Source of the DNA: Mesorhizobium sp. AR10
GTDB lineage: Bacteria; Pseudomonadota; Alphaproteobacteria; Rhizobiales; Rhizobiaceae
DNA length: 64,000 nucleotides
Direction: 5' to 3'
NCBI RefSeq assembly: GCF_024746795.1
Contig: NZ_CP080523.1
Coordinates: forward strand, 682,001 to 746,000
Positions within the stretch are counted from its first letter, which is position 1, and each line of letters starts with the position of its first letter. Positions 1 through 8,494 of the stretch are shown here, piece after piece. The notes beneath the pieces are model-generated. The model had not been told where the DNA came from. It saw only the letters and a list, made by a program, of their open reading frames with translations, and did not search any database. The position numbers and the translations under genes were made by a program.

Positions 1-9
1 GAAGGATTT

Positions 10-213
10 ATGTCAAACCTGGATGAGATGGGGAAGAAAGTCCGAAAGCTTCAGCTGCGTGCGGCAGTTGCGAAGATGAAATTGCGCGACCTTGCAGAGG
101 ATCTCCCGGTCCAATGGACTGAGATAGAGGAGGTTGCCGAGAAAGCGTACGCCGTTTTTGCCGAGTTGGATGATGCCAAGAGAGAGCTCGCTGCAATGAA
201 GAATTTACGATGA
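10..213 (+). CDS. NifX-associated small protein (DUF683 family)
   Basis: Small 67-residue helical, charged protein of the family that sits between nifX and fdxB in rhizobial nif operons. A GAAGGA ribosome site lies just before the ATG. The reading frame ends four bases into fdxB, so the two genes are translationally coupled. It has no cysteines and no signal peptide, and looks like a short coiled-coil or helical-hairpin cytoplasmic protein. Its molecular role in nitrogenase cofactor handling is not established; the assignment rests on sequence feel plus the downstream fdxB. The window starts only nine bases upstream, so the rest of the nif operon is presumably to the left. Confidence 0.85.
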   Translation: MSNLDEMGKKVRKLQLRAAVAKMKLRDLAEDLPVQWTEIEEVAEKAYAVFAELDDAKRELAAMKNLR

Positions 214-527
214 GGAGCACATTCACCACCCGCGACGGCTCCATATGGCTGCCGGAATATCTGACTGCTATAGATGGCAGGACTTGTATCGGCTGCGGGC
301 GCTGTTTCAAGGTCTGCTCGCGCGAGGTCATGCACCTTCACGGCGTCGATGACGCGGGTGAAATCCTCGGCGTCTGCGACGGCGAGGACGACGACTTCGA
401 TGGCGAGCTCAATCGCATGATCATGGTTGTCGATAATGCCGGCCGCTGCATTGGCTGCGGAGCCTGCGGCCGCGTTTGCCCGAAGAACTGCCAGACCCAT
501 GTTGCGGCCGACCAGGTCGCAGCATGA
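210..527 (+). CDS. fdxB: Ferredoxin III, nif-specific
   Basis: 105-residue 2[4Fe-4S] ferredoxin. Two cysteine clusters are visible, CIGCGRCFKVC near residue 28 and CIGCGACGRVC followed by PKNC near residue 82, separated by an acidic linker typical of FdxB (ferredoxin III). The protein is a cytoplasmic electron carrier of the nitrogenase system, encoded in nif operons. The start overlaps the stop of the preceding small gene (ATGA arrangement), which fixes the start. Length and cluster spacing match the family. Confidence 0.93.
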   Translation: MRSTFTTRDGSIWLPEYLTAIDGRTCIGCGRCFKVCSREVMHLHGVDDAGEILGVCDGEDDDFDGELNRMIMVVDNAGRCIGCGACGRVCPKNCQTHVAADQVAA

Positions 528-531
528 CTTG

Positions 532-811
532 ATGGGACAAACCAGGAGAACGGCGTTGCCCTTTAGAATTTTTCATCGTGTCCTGTGGTTGGTCCTATGC
601 AGCAACGCGCTGACTGTCTACTTCGCTTCTCATTCCATCCGTCTAGTGGTCGTCACGACGCTGGCTTGTTCGCTGCTCCTTCAGGTGGGCTATTTCGCAA
701 GCGTGTTCTTTCTGATCTGGCGGTCTGGCTGCGCTAGCAGAGCTGGCCAAAGGACTGAGCATTTCGGTAGTTGCAAGGAAGTTCGATCCCAGCCGGCAGA
801 CCATGATGAGG
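532..811 (+). pseudogene. ExoX-like exopolysaccharide repressor, 5' part (broken by IS3 element)
   Basis: The frame from ATG 532 encodes a short protein with two hydrophobic segments (about residues 13-32 and 36-60, the second ending VGYFASVFFLIWR), the pattern of the small membrane ExoX/Psi-type repressors of rhizobial exopolysaccharide synthesis. The frame is interrupted at 811 by the IS3-family element. Removing the element and one GAGG copy lets the frame continue in phase from 2092 to a stop at 2193-2195, giving about 127 residues. The membrane part is intact; only the tail is replaced by IS sequence, so residual function is possible. ExoX identity is a recognition call without alignment. 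Confidence 0.6.
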
Positions 812-896
812 AGAGGTGGCTCGGCAAAATTGGACAGGGTGATAAGTGGAATTTCTGCCTGAGATCGGCATGAGTGCCGGAACAGGAGAATCACGA

Positions 897-1202
897 ATGA
901 GCAGACGACCACGCCGGAACCACAGCCCGGCTTTCAAGGCGAAAGTTGCGCTTGCGGCGATCAAGGGAGAAAAGACGCTGGCCGAGCTGGCGCAGCAATA
1001 TGATGTGCATGCGAACCAGATCACGGATTGGAGAAAGCAGCTTCTGGACGGGGCCTCGAACGTGTTTGGCGCGGCGGAGAAATCGGAGCCGACGGTGGAC
1101 ATAAAGGCCCTCCATGCCAAGATCGGAGAGCTGACGCTGGCCAATGATTTTTTAGGCTCGGCGCTCGGCAAGGCCGGCTGGTCGGGGAGCGCAAGACGAT
1201 GA
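897..1202 (+). CDS. IS3-family transposase OrfA
   Basis: 101 residues with a helix-turn-helix (around residues 20-45, LAELAQQYDVHANQITDWRK) that binds the element ends, followed by a leucine-rich segment. The ATG at 897 follows an AGGAGAA ribosome site. Its end overlaps orfB by four bases (ATGA). In the -1 frame the sequence just before orfB reads VGERKT, so a frameshifted OrfAB fusion transposase, as in other IS3 elements, can be formed. Confidence 0.88.
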   Translation: MSRRPRRNHSPAFKAKVALAAIKGEKTLAELAQQYDVHANQITDWRKQLLDGASNVFGAAEKSEPTVDIKALHAKIGELTLANDFLGSALGKAGWSGSARR

Positions 1203-2026
1203 TCGACCGGGAACATGAACTGCCGATTGCCAAGCAGGCGGCCGAACTGGGGATCAGCCGCGGCAGCGTCTACTCCCTACCCAAGCCGACATCGGCGGCA
1301 GACCTGAAGCTGATGCGGCGCATCGACGAATTGCACCTGGATTACCCGTTCGCGGGCAGCCGCATGTTGCAGAAGCTTTTGAAGCGCGAAGGCTATGAGA
1401 CGGGTCGCCTGCATGTGCGCACCTTGATGAAGCGCATGGGTATCGAGGCGCTCTACCGCAAGCCGCGCACTTCGAAGCCGGGCGACGGGCACAAGATCTA
1501 TCCGTATTTGCTGGGCAAGCTGGCGGTGACGCGGCCCAACCAGGTCTGGGCGACGGACCTGACCTATATCCCGATGGCCCGCGGCTTCTGCTACCTGGTT
1601 GCTGTCGTCGACTGGTTCACGCGCAAGGTACTGAGCTGGCGGCTGTCGATCACCATGGATGCGGCGTTTTGCATTGAAGCCCTCGAGGAGGCGCTGGCGA
1701 CATACGGCAAGCCCGAGATCTTCAACTCCGATCAGGGCAGCCAGTTCACCAGCCATGACTTCACCAAGGTCCTGCTCGACCGGGAGATCAGGATCAGCAT
1801 GGATGGCAAGGGCGCCTGGCGCGACAACGTCTTCGTCGAGCGTCTCTGGCGGTCGGTGAAATATGAGGAGGTCTATCTCAAGGCCTATAACAGCGTTCGC
1901 GAAGGGCGGGCGTCGATCGGAAAATATCTCGATTTCTACAATCGGCGACGTCCGCATTCCAGCCTTGACGGCAGAGCGCCAGATGAGGCCTACTTCACCC
2001 CGCTACCGCTTCCCGAGGCGGCCTAA
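1199..2026 (+). CDS. IS3-family transposase OrfB (DDE integrase)
   Basis: 275 residues with the rve integrase core. Catalytic residues are visible: Asp in VWATDLTYIP, Asp in FNSDQGSQF, and Glu in VFVERLWRS, followed by the family hallmark YNRRRPHSSL near the C terminus. An HTH_21-type region precedes the core. It carries out strand transfer for the element. Full length compared with family members; no frameshift seen within it. Confidence 0.92.
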   Translation: MIDREHELPIAKQAAELGISRGSVYSLPKPTSAADLKLMRRIDELHLDYPFAGSRMLQKLLKREGYETGRLHVRTLMKRMGIEALYRKPRTSKPGDGHKIYPYLLGKLAVTRPNQVWATDLTYIPMARGFCYLVAVVDWFTRKVLSWRLSITMDAAFCIEALEEALATYGKPEIFNSDQGSQFTSHDFTKVLLDREIRISMDGKGAWRDNVFVERLWRSVKYEEVYLKAYNSVREGRASIGKYLDFYNRRRPHSSLDGRAPDEAYFTPLPLPEAA

Positions 2027-2091
2027 CCAGAGGCAGTGTTCCACTTATAAATCGGGAATTCCTGTCCAAACAAACCGAGCCACCTCTGAGG

Positions 2092-2195
2092 TGAGGAATG
2101 AATCTTCAGATGTGCCTCAGCTTGGCCCGGCATTTCCCTGCCCCCGGCGAGGCGTCGTGATCCATGGGAAATCTACGCCACTTTGGATCAACTAG
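2092..2195 (+). pseudogene. ExoX-like repressor, 3' part after the IS3 element
   Basis: This stretch is in phase with the 532-811 frame once the IS3 element and one GAGG copy are removed. It encodes about 34 residues starting VRNESSDVPQLG and ending at TAG 2193-2195. There is no start codon of its own. Its value is in showing that the IS insertion interrupted a longer frame. Confidence 0.5.
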
Positions 2196-2478
2196 GGACA
2201 TCGTGCTGACCGTCCAAGCATTGGTGTGCTTGAAATGGGCAGAGATGACCGCATCCTGGCCCGTCTAGCGTCAATCCAGCTGTTTGGGTTCGGTTGACAC
2301 ATAATAGCCGTCACAGCACGCCATCCCACGCGGGTGGCTTTGTCTCGATGACGAACGCGGCGCTGGAAAGAAAAATGGGAGCCTTCTGCAACGTCCGACG
2401 ACACAGCTGGCTTCAAATCAAAAGCCCATGAGCGAGGGCGGAGTTGGTTCAGCTCAATCACGTGTTGCAGGAGAGAAC

Positions 2479-3492
2479 ATGCTGGAAAAGTTCGAACGCT
2501 ATCCGCTCACCTTTGGACCCACACCCATCGAGAAGCTCGATCGCCTCGGCAAGCATTTAGGAGGAAAGGTTGAAATCTACGCCAAACGCGAGGACTGCAA
2601 CTCCGGTCTCGCGTTTGGCGGAAACAAGCTGCGCAAGCTCGAATACATCATTCCCGACGCGATCGCGTCAGATGCCGATACGCTCGTCACCATCGGGGGC
2701 GTGCAGTCCAACCACACCCGCATGGTCGCCGCGGTCGCCGCCAAGATCGGCATGAAATGTCTCCTGGTTCAGGAGAGCTGGGTACCCCATGAGGATGCCG
2801 TCTACGACCGGGTCGGCAACATTCTCTTGAGCCGCATCATGGGAGCAGAGGTGCACCTGGTCGACGAGGGCTTTGACATCGGTATCCGCCGCAGTTGGGA
2901 AAAGGCTCTTTACGAGGTCAAGGCAAGGGGCGGCAGGCCGTATGCGATACCTGCCGGGGCGTCTGTTCACCCGAATGGAGGCCTCGGCTATGTGGGATTC
3001 GCCGAGGAGGTGCGGGCTCAGGAGAAACAGCTTGGGTTTGCCTTCGACTACATTGTCGTTTGCACGGTCACCGGTTCGACGCATGCCGGGATGCTCGTCG
3101 GATTCGCCGAGGACGGTCGACAGCGCAACGTGATCGGTATCGATGCCTCTGCCATCCCCGCTAAGACCAAGGCGCAGGTGCTAAGCATTGCCCAACATAC
3201 AGCGATGCTCGTCGAGCTCGAAACGGAACTCGTCGAGGATGACGTTGTGTTGCTCGAGGAGTACGCGTACCCGTGTTATGGCATTCCGTCCGAGGAAACC
3301 AAGGATGCCATCCGCCTGTGTGCGCGTCTTGAGGGTATGATTACCGATCCCGTCTACGAGGGCAAATCGATGCAAGGGATGATCGACCTCGTCCAGAAAG
3401 GCTTCTTTCCAGAGGGATCGAGGGTCCTCTACGCGCATCTCGGCGGCGCGCCGGCGATCAACGGGTACGGTTACACCTTTCGCAACGGCTGA
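2479..3492 (+). CDS. acdS: 1-aminocyclopropane-1-carboxylate deaminase
   Basis: 337 residues, the usual length for ACC deaminase, a PLP enzyme that opens ACC to 2-oxobutyrate and ammonia and so lowers plant ethylene during nodulation. The PLP lysine lies in [11 protein letters not shown] (Lys50). The two positions that separate true ACC deaminases from D-cysteine desulfhydrases are Glu in PSEETK and Leu in YAHLGGAPA, both of the ACC deaminase type. CAGGAG sits before ATG 2479; an upstream in-frame ATG at 2428 lacks a ribosome site. In mesorhizobia acdS lies in the symbiosis island and is under NifA control, but I could not recognise a convincing sigma-54 promoter in 2196-2478. Confidence 0.95.
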   Translation: MLEKFERYPLTFGPTPIEKLDRLGKHLGGKVEIYAKREDCNSGLAFGGNKLRKLEYIIPDAIASDADTLVTIGGVQSNHTRMVAAVAAKIGMKCLLVQESWVPHEDAVYDRVGNILLSRIMGAEVHLVDEGFDIGIRRSWEKALYEVKARGGRPYAIPAGASVHPNGGLGYVGFAEEVRAQEKQLGFAFDYIVVCTVTGSTHAGMLVGFAEDGRQRNVIGIDASAIPAKTKAQVLSIAQHTAMLVELETELVEDDVVLLEEYAYPCYGIPSEETKDAIRLCARLEGMITDPVYEGKSMQGMIDLVQKGFFPEGSRVLYAHLGGAPAINGYGYTFRNG

Positions 3493-4334
3493 CGCGGTTG
3501 CGCCTTCCTGCCGTGCCGACGATGCGCTCAAAGTTCGTTCGAGGCCGCTTAGCCGGCTCTCTGGCCCAGAGGATGCCAGCATTCTGAGGCGGTCGCGCGG
3601 CCGTCCCGTGCATGCGAAGGTACGCGTCGCTACGAGCGGAAGACTTCAGGGAGATCGTGAGGGGTGATCCACGGGGCCGCACGAAAGCCACGCCGATGAT
3701 TCAGATCGCTGATCTTGGTACTTTATCCTATGGTGAAGGGTGGATACGATCCCTCGTACCGACCATATAAGGTGCCGTTGTGGGATTGTCTGATCGACCT
3801 TGTCTGCTTTACGAAGTTATCGAACTATCCTTCCCATGTCGCTCTTGCTGCTGGCTTGATGCACTAGATGCAGTGCGCCGATCTGCAGACGAGGCACCTG
3901 CTCCAACCATTTCAGCCATATCGTCTCGATCCCGGCTAGCTTCGGCGGAGACCGCTCTGACGCAGCCGACCCGTCCCGGTATTCGCACGCAATATCAGCT
4001 TTTAGGAAGACATTGGGGCGCAAAGCTGACCTTGAGGTAGCAAGTTCAAGCTTAATGCGTGTTCGTAATTCTCGCTTCGAAAACCGCATAAGATTGCAGT
4101 AAGGAACGGCGTGTTTCGTTTACAGAAATTAAGCACTCCGGCGATTTACACGAACAAACTTGCAACAGACGTTACGACACGTCTGATGTAATATAGGTTA
4201 TAATAAGTCAATAATCGAAACCAGCAGAACGATTGATAGTGCAACATTATCGGTCGTTTTATCAGAACGACAGGTGCGGCGGTTTTTGCGCAAATCAATT
4301 GCCAAAAGCGCCGCGATGATTCATCGTGATTGCG
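3493..4334. other. Gene-free stretch with a palindrome
   Basis: About 840 bases in which no reading frame has convincing composition or recognisable similarity. The last 200 bases are AT-rich, contain an 18-bp palindrome (listed separately) and a TATAAT at about 4198-4204, and probably hold the promoter of the DUF1403-scpB pair. A short hairpin (CGCAAC/GTTGCG) overlaps the acdS stop but has no T-tract. Confidence 0.5.
4167..4184. promoter_or_regulatory. Palindrome upstream of DUF1403-scpB
   Basis: AGACGT and ACGTCT arms separated by six bases, followed about 15 bases later by TTATAATAA, which resembles a -10 element on the plus strand. The position, about 150 bases before the DUF1403 gene, suggests an operator. 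No regulator is identified. Confidence 0.35.
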
Positions 4335-5375
4335 ATGATTCTGCGTCCCAAACCCGCTCCGCGCCACTACGCCACGCTTGCCGGCGCCCCTTCGACCGCG
4401 CCGCTGGCAACGGTGCCGGCCTGGCTGCGCCGGGCCACCGCGGATGCGCAAAGCCTTGCGGGAAAAGGCGCAGGGCCAAATGCCCTTGAGGACGTCGCGC
4501 TCGCCGCAGGCGCCGCCATCGGCGCGCTCGATGCAGTGGTCCGCCGGCACGAGCGGTGGGCGGGGGCCTGGCGGCAGCGCCTGGCGCTTGCGGCGGCCGC
4601 GGCAACGGCGAAGCAGGCGGGCCGCGTCGAAGATGAAAATGCGCTGCGCGACGCCGTGCTGCTCACACGCCCGGGCGATTTTTTGTCTGTCGGCCCGGCC
4701 GGATCGATGCTGCTGGCTTGGCGCCGGCTGGCAGCCCGGCCCGCCGAGGAGCTTCTCACGAAGAGAAGTCTCGCCGCGATATTGGAAGAGTTCGGTTACG
4801 CCCGCGACGACGAGGCGGTCAGCGATCTGGTGGACGAACTTCTGCAGCTTGCCGCCAACGCCGGGACGGTCGAAACGCTGGTCGGGGCCTTCGCGGCCGC
4901 GGAGATTTACGGCTTCGGACGCACGGTCGGAGCCTGGCTCGCCGACGCACTGCTGGCGCAGCGGCTGGGTTGGGCGCATGCGGTGCCTTTGCTGGGTGCG
5001 GAGAAGGCTTTGGGAGTGGGTAAGGGCCGGCCGCGTCGACCGGCGACTGCCGACCAGGCTGCGGGTGCCGAGACGGAAGCCGATTTGGCCAAAAGTCTGC
5101 TTGCCGCACAGGCGCGCGCTGCGCTGCGTGCGATTGATCTTTCCGCTGAAATCGAGCGCCGCGCGGACCGGCTGCTTGCCGTTGCGCCGAAACTCAGGGC
5201 CAAGGCGGCGGACGCTGTTGTCGACAAGCTCCTGTCCGACGATGCGATCGTTGCCTCGGAAAAGATCGCAGGCATGAGTGACCGTGGGCTGCGCCGCCTG
5301 TTCGACCGGCTGGTCGAACTCGGCGCGGTGCGTGAACTGTCCGGTCGCCCGACCTTCCGCATCTACGGGCTTTGA
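4335..5375 (+). CDS. DUF1403 family protein
   Basis: About 346 residues, Ala/Leu/Arg-rich and helical, with the features of the DUF1403 proteins found on rhizobial plasmids and islands, where they precede an scpB-like gene as here. Hallmarks are the AAGAAIGALDAVVRRHERWAG helix-rich N-terminal part, the ENALRDAVLLTRPGD segment in the middle and a C-terminal winged-helix-like end (LFDRLVELGAVRELSGRPTF). Role unknown; the neighbour suggests chromosome or replicon maintenance. The ATG at 4335 is preferred over GTG 4326, but the choice is not decisive. Confidence 0.75.
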   Translation: MILRPKPAPRHYATLAGAPSTAPLATVPAWLRRATADAQSLAGKGAGPNALEDVALAAGAAIGALDAVVRRHERWAGAWRQRLALAAAAATAKQAGRVEDENALRDAVLLTRPGDFLSVGPAGSMLLAWRRLAARPAEELLTKRSLAAILEEFGYARDDEAVSDLVDELLQLAANAGTVETLVGAFAAAEIYGFGRTVGAWLADALLAQRLGWAHAVPLLGAEKALGVGKGRPRRPATADQAAGAETEADLAKSLLAAQARAALRAIDLSAEIERRADRLLAVAPKLRAKAADAVVDKLLSDDAIVASEKIAGMSDRGLRRLFDRLVELGAVRELSGRPTFRIYGL

Positions 5376-5381
5376 GAGCAA

Positions 5382-6092
5382 ATGGTAGAAGCGGTGCGGA
5401 CAAAAAGAGGCAAAGGGCGGTCCGACGATGGTCGATCAAATGACCATTTGTTCGACCGCGAGCTGGATCACCTGCCGCCGGAAGCGCGTTGGCGCGAATG
5501 GATGAACCGTGTCGAAGCAACGATTTTTGCGGCCAGCGAGCCGGTCAACCGCGAAACGCTCGCCCGCATCGTCGGAAAAAGCTGCAGCATTGATCTCCTC
5601 ATCGACGACATCCGCGAAGAACTGCGCGGTCGACCCTATGACCTCGTCGCCGTCGCCGGCGGCTGGAAACACCTGACCCGGCCTGCCTATGCAGACGCCA
5701 TCCGCGCCGCGGTCGGCGGCAACGAGCGCGCGGCGGACCTGACGCAGTCAGAGGTGCTCGTGCTGATGTGCATCGGCTACTTCCAGCCGATCACCCGCGC
5801 CGAGCTGTCGTCTTTCTTCGGCAAGGAGATCAGTCGCGATTTTATTGGTCATCTGCGCGGTGCCGGCCTGATCGCTTCCGGTCCGCGTAGCCCGACGCCG
5901 GGCGCGCCATACACCTACGTGACGACAAAAGAGTTCCTTCTGGAGTTCGGGCTCGACACGCTGCGCGACCTGCCGGATTTCGAGGCGCTCGAGGATGCCG
6001 GACTGCTCTCAAAGGAGAAGCTGCTGGCTGGTGACATCATGCCCGACTTTGCCGACGGCCAAGAGGACATCGGAAGCAGGACGGGCGAATAG
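5382..6092 (+). CDS. scpB: SMC-Scp complex subunit ScpB-like protein
   Basis: 236 residues with two winged-helix domains of the ScpB (segregation and condensation protein B) family: WMNRVEATIFAASEPV begins the first, and LTQSEVLVLMCIGYFQPITRAEL the second. ScpB works with ScpA and Smc as a kleisin-associated subunit in chromosome condensation. This plasmid/island-type paralogue is paired with DUF1403, six bases downstream of it, suggesting an operon concerned with segregation or stability of the mobile replicon. Charged N- and C-terminal tails differ from chromosomal ScpB. Confidence 0.82.
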   Translation: MVEAVRTKRGKGRSDDGRSNDHLFDRELDHLPPEARWREWMNRVEATIFAASEPVNRETLARIVGKSCSIDLLIDDIREELRGRPYDLVAVAGGWKHLTRPAYADAIRAAVGGNERAADLTQSEVLVLMCIGYFQPITRAELSSFFGKEISRDFIGHLRGAGLIASGPRSPTPGAPYTYVTTKEFLLEFGLDTLRDLPDFEALEDAGLLSKEKLLAGDIMPDFADGQEDIGSRTGE

Positions 6093-6290
6093 CTGCGCTT
6101 GACGGCGGAACGATCGCCGCGCTTGCTTAGCTGCTGTGCAACCGCGATCTGGAACTCGTCCCGGTCAGCATCTGACATCTTCTTCGGCTGGGGCTCGATG
6201 TCATCGATTGTGATGTGGACGCGCCGCCGCTTACGCGCGTGGTAGCGCGCCTGCGGCCAGCATCGCCCGCGATGAAATCCCTGAAATCGC

Positions 6291-7040
6291 TCACCGCCGG
6301 CCCAGCTCCCATCTCGACACAGTCTCTCGCTTCCGCCTCGCCGTCACAAGCTGGTTGCCGAGGGAGCGATATCGAGAGAGGCTCCGCCTACTGATCTCAC
6401 TCGCGCCGCGCAACGACCCGAGTTGGTCCATGGGTCCATGCACGTCCGCATCGGCGTAGGTATCGGTCGAAAGCTGAACCTGGTCTGTGAGGAACGCATC
6501 GAAGATGACTGCGATTTCGGCCGGCGTGAAGTGGAACAGGTTGATCTTGCGCTGCGTGTCGGAGGCGACGAGCAACCCGTCCGGCAGATAGGTGCTACCG
6601 GACAGCACACCGATGACCCTTGCGTGGAGCATCTTGTCCGCGATGACTTTGGGTGTTCGCCGCTCGATCTTGCGCACGCGCACATCGTAGTTGTCGAAGA
6701 TCGCCCCCGCGGTTTCGCTCAAGAAAGTCTCGCGCCATTCGACACCGGCCCGGGCCGGTACTTCGTGCACCTCCAACTGCGACTCCCGGAAGCGGTCTGT
6801 TACCAGCCGACATTCGATTAACCGCCGCATGCATACTGCCGCAACACCGATAGCCCGCTCCAGCATGTGGTACGGATTGTGCTTCATCTCAGCTTCAGCG
6901 AACACCTCCTCCAAGTGAAGGCCTATGCGCCGTTTCTGCTCGGCAAGCTCATTCTTCCACGTATAGGATTGCCAGCGGGACGAGCTGACGGAGCCGAGCC
7001 GCATGGCCTCTACAATTCGCTCGTCGACATCATTCGCCAT
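6291..7040 (-). CDS. Unknown protein, last gene of the methyltransferase/nuclease locus
   Basis: 249 residues, not recognised. The ATG at 7040 overlaps the end of the preceding gene by 11 bases, so the five-gene minus-strand set looks like one transcript. The first 110 residues are helical and charged (WKNELAEQKRRIGLHLEEVF); the rest looks alpha/beta, with RVRKIERRTPKVIADKML and a hydrophobic ARVIGVLSG. There are no membrane segments and no obvious catalytic motif. Longer upstream in-frame starts would run back through the preceding gene and are unlikely. Confidence 0.6.
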   Translation of the reverse strand: MANDVDERIVEAMRLGSVSSSRWQSYTWKNELAEQKRRIGLHLEEVFAEAEMKHNPYHMLERAIGVAAVCMRRLIECRLVTDRFRESQLEVHEVPARAGVEWRETFLSETAGAIFDNYDVRVRKIERRTPKVIADKMLHARVIGVLSGSTYLPDGLLVASDTQRKINLFHFTPAEIAVIFDAFLTDQVQLSTDTYADADVHGPMDQLGSLRGASEISRRSLSRYRSLGNQLVTARRKRETVSRWELGRR

Positions 7041-7773
7041 GACTGCCTGCCTCTGTCCTCGCAGCCGGTGGCATCCATTTCCGTTCAACACGCTCGCGGG
7101 CGAGCCTGCTCTCCAGGGATGGGTGCTTGGATTGGATGCTTTCGTTGTAGATGTACTCCGCATCCTGCCAGAATTCGACAATTGCATCGACGAAGCCGCA
7201 CAGACGTTCGATCGGTACGTCCATCGCCCCCACTGTCTGGAGATTGACCTGCGGCAGCTGATCGCCAAACGGCATGGGCGGGATTGGCCGCCAGAGATCG
7301 GCACAACGCCGGGACAATTGTACCGCGGAGGCACCGTCGCCATGCCGACAAGCATTTCCCAGCAGCTGTAACGTATCGAGTGCCTCAAAGCTGGGGAACG
7401 CCTCCAACCCGATGCCGCGCAGCTCGCTAAACAGCTTCCGCAATCCCTTCCAGTCAGCCACCTCGATCCTCTTGTCTACCGGCTCTCCCGGGCGAAGCTC
7501 CCTCGCGCAACCCAGCAGATATGACCTCAGTTGCCGCTCCCAGATCGACTGCATCGCGAGCGCGAAGGCCATTTTCGTTTCGCGCAAGACGTCCTCGATG
7601 TCGCCTTTCTCGAACGCGGCCCACGGCTCTCTGTTACGGCCGAGGTCATCGATGCGGCGATCGAGGGAACTCAAGGCCGGGAGGATCACGTCATCGAGGT
7701 AGGCTCTGATCGTCCGGTCATGCCGGGAGGCCGCGACATCCGCATAGCAGTTCTGCCATCGGAACAGCGTCAT
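7030..7773 (-). CDS. Unknown helical protein with a HEPN-like motif
   Basis: 247 residues, predicted mostly helical. Near residue 140 it has LLGNACRHGDG, which recalls the R-x(4-6)-H / KHG motifs of HEPN ribonuclease-like domains, though the spacing here (RH adjacent) is not the canonical active site; HEPN membership is a guess. It starts three bases after the stop of the PD-(D/E)XK gene and overlaps the next gene, so it belongs to the same operon. In a defence locus a HEPN-type protein would be a plausible toxic effector or a binding partner. Confidence 0.6.
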   Translation of the reverse strand: MTLFRWQNCYADVAASRHDRTIRAYLDDVILPALSSLDRRIDDLGRNREPWAAFEKGDIEDVLRETKMAFALAMQSIWERQLRSYLLGCARELRPGEPVDKRIEVADWKGLRKLFSELRGIGLEAFPSFEALDTLQLLGNACRHGDGASAVQLSRRCADLWRPIPPMPFGDQLPQVNLQTVGAMDVPIERLCGFVDAIVEFWQDAEYIYNESIQSKHPSLESRLARERVERKWMPPAARTEAGSHGE

Positions 7774-7776
7774 CGG

Positions 7777-8493
7777 CTACATCTCGATCCAGAGATGGTC
7801 AATAAGGATCGGCTCGAGGTCGGCATCGCGTCGATGTGTCGACTGCAACGAAGCAATCCCGGTCGCGCTATTGTGTTCCGCCAAAGCCAGCTTGTCGTCC
7901 GCGGACCAACCTTGAACCGCGGTGGCGACCAACCCATCGATCCATGCATCGAGCTGCGTGCGCCAGAAGGGTATGTCTCGGTCCTGGACGTAGCCAATCA
8001 TGGCCGCGCGAGCATGTCCTGCAGCGTGATGACCTGCCTTGAATCGTTGAATCCCGCCAGTGGAGCTGAACTGGCTGAACACATACTCCCGCTCGTCCCG
8101 ATCCTTGCCGGTCGGGGTCGGCAGCCGTTTGCACTCTATGGGCAGGAGAGTGCGATACTCGCTGTATTCGCGGCCGGCGATCCAAATAAGGGCGCCACTG
8201 GGTGCGACGACGAGATCGATGGAACGCCCCGCGCGAACATCGTCGGGCTCTTCGCGACGGAACTGCAGGAAATCCCATCCAGGCGAGTGGCGACTGAAGC
8301 TGTTCAGTCGCGCGCAAAGCTGTGCCGTCAATCCGGTTTCGCCGGTCTTGGCCGGCCGTCTAGGATCGTCGCGCCAACCAGGCAACGCTGCGGCAATAAA
8401 TCCGACCAAAGACGCCAGCCATTCTCCCGGAAAATGGATGTCGGCGCCGAGCGTGCCGGTCTGAACCGTGGCCCCGTCTTCGTCCGCCAGCAC
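7777..8493 (-). CDS. PD-(D/E)XK nuclease-like protein
   Basis: About 238 residues. A PD-(D/E)XK-type core is visible: Glu in TGETGLTAQL (about 53), Asp in SIDLVVAPSG (93) and IECKRLP (Glu120, Lys122), the arrangement used by restriction endonucleases to bind metal and cut DNA. The GTG at 8493, one base after the methyltransferase stop, is preceded by CAGGG at suitable distance; ATGs at 8529-8538 inside the methyltransferase are alternatives. Being coupled to a DNA methyltransferase, it is most likely the cutting subunit of a restriction system. Confidence 0.7.
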   Translation of the reverse strand: MLADEDGATVQTGTLGADIHFPGEWLASLVGFIAAALPGWRDDPRRPAKTGETGLTAQLCARLNSFSRHSPGWDFLQFRREEPDDVRAGRSIDLVVAPSGALIWIAGREYSEYRTLLPIECKRLPTPTGKDRDEREYVFSQFSSTGGIQRFKAGHHAAGHARAAMIGYVQDRDIPFWRTQLDAWIDGLVATAVQGWSADDKLALAEHNSATGIASLQSTHRRDADLEPILIDHLWIEM

Positions 8494-8494
8494 G

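Larger units (their letters stand above)
812..2087 (+). mobile_element. IS3-family insertion sequence
   Basis: About 1276 bp. The ends are imperfect inverted repeats: the left reads AGAGGTGGCTCGG then TTGGACAGG, and the reverse complement of the right reads AGAGGTGGCTCGG then TTGGACAGG, with differing bases between the two blocks. GAGG occurs directly outside both ends (808-811 and 2088-2091), a likely 4-bp target duplication. It carries orfA and orfB with the usual IS3 organisation. Both ORFs look intact, so the element may be active. Confidence 0.88.

Noticed and set aside
2196..2478. Sigma-54/NifA promoter for acdS
   Set aside because: Expected from known NifA control in mesorhizobia, but no TGGC-N8/9-TTGC type element or TGT-N10-ACA site could be matched with proper spacing.
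2479..3492. D-cysteine desulfhydrase instead of ACC deaminase
   Set aside because: The discriminating positions are Glu (PSEETK) and Leu (YAHLGGAPA), as in ACC deaminase.
3481..3502. Terminator after acdS
   Set aside because: A six-base-pair hairpin overlaps the stop codon but no T-run follows.
4146..5381. 411-codon minus-strand frame
   Set aside because: It is the antisense of the DUF1403 gene in GC-rich sequence; Arg/Gln-rich composition without family features.
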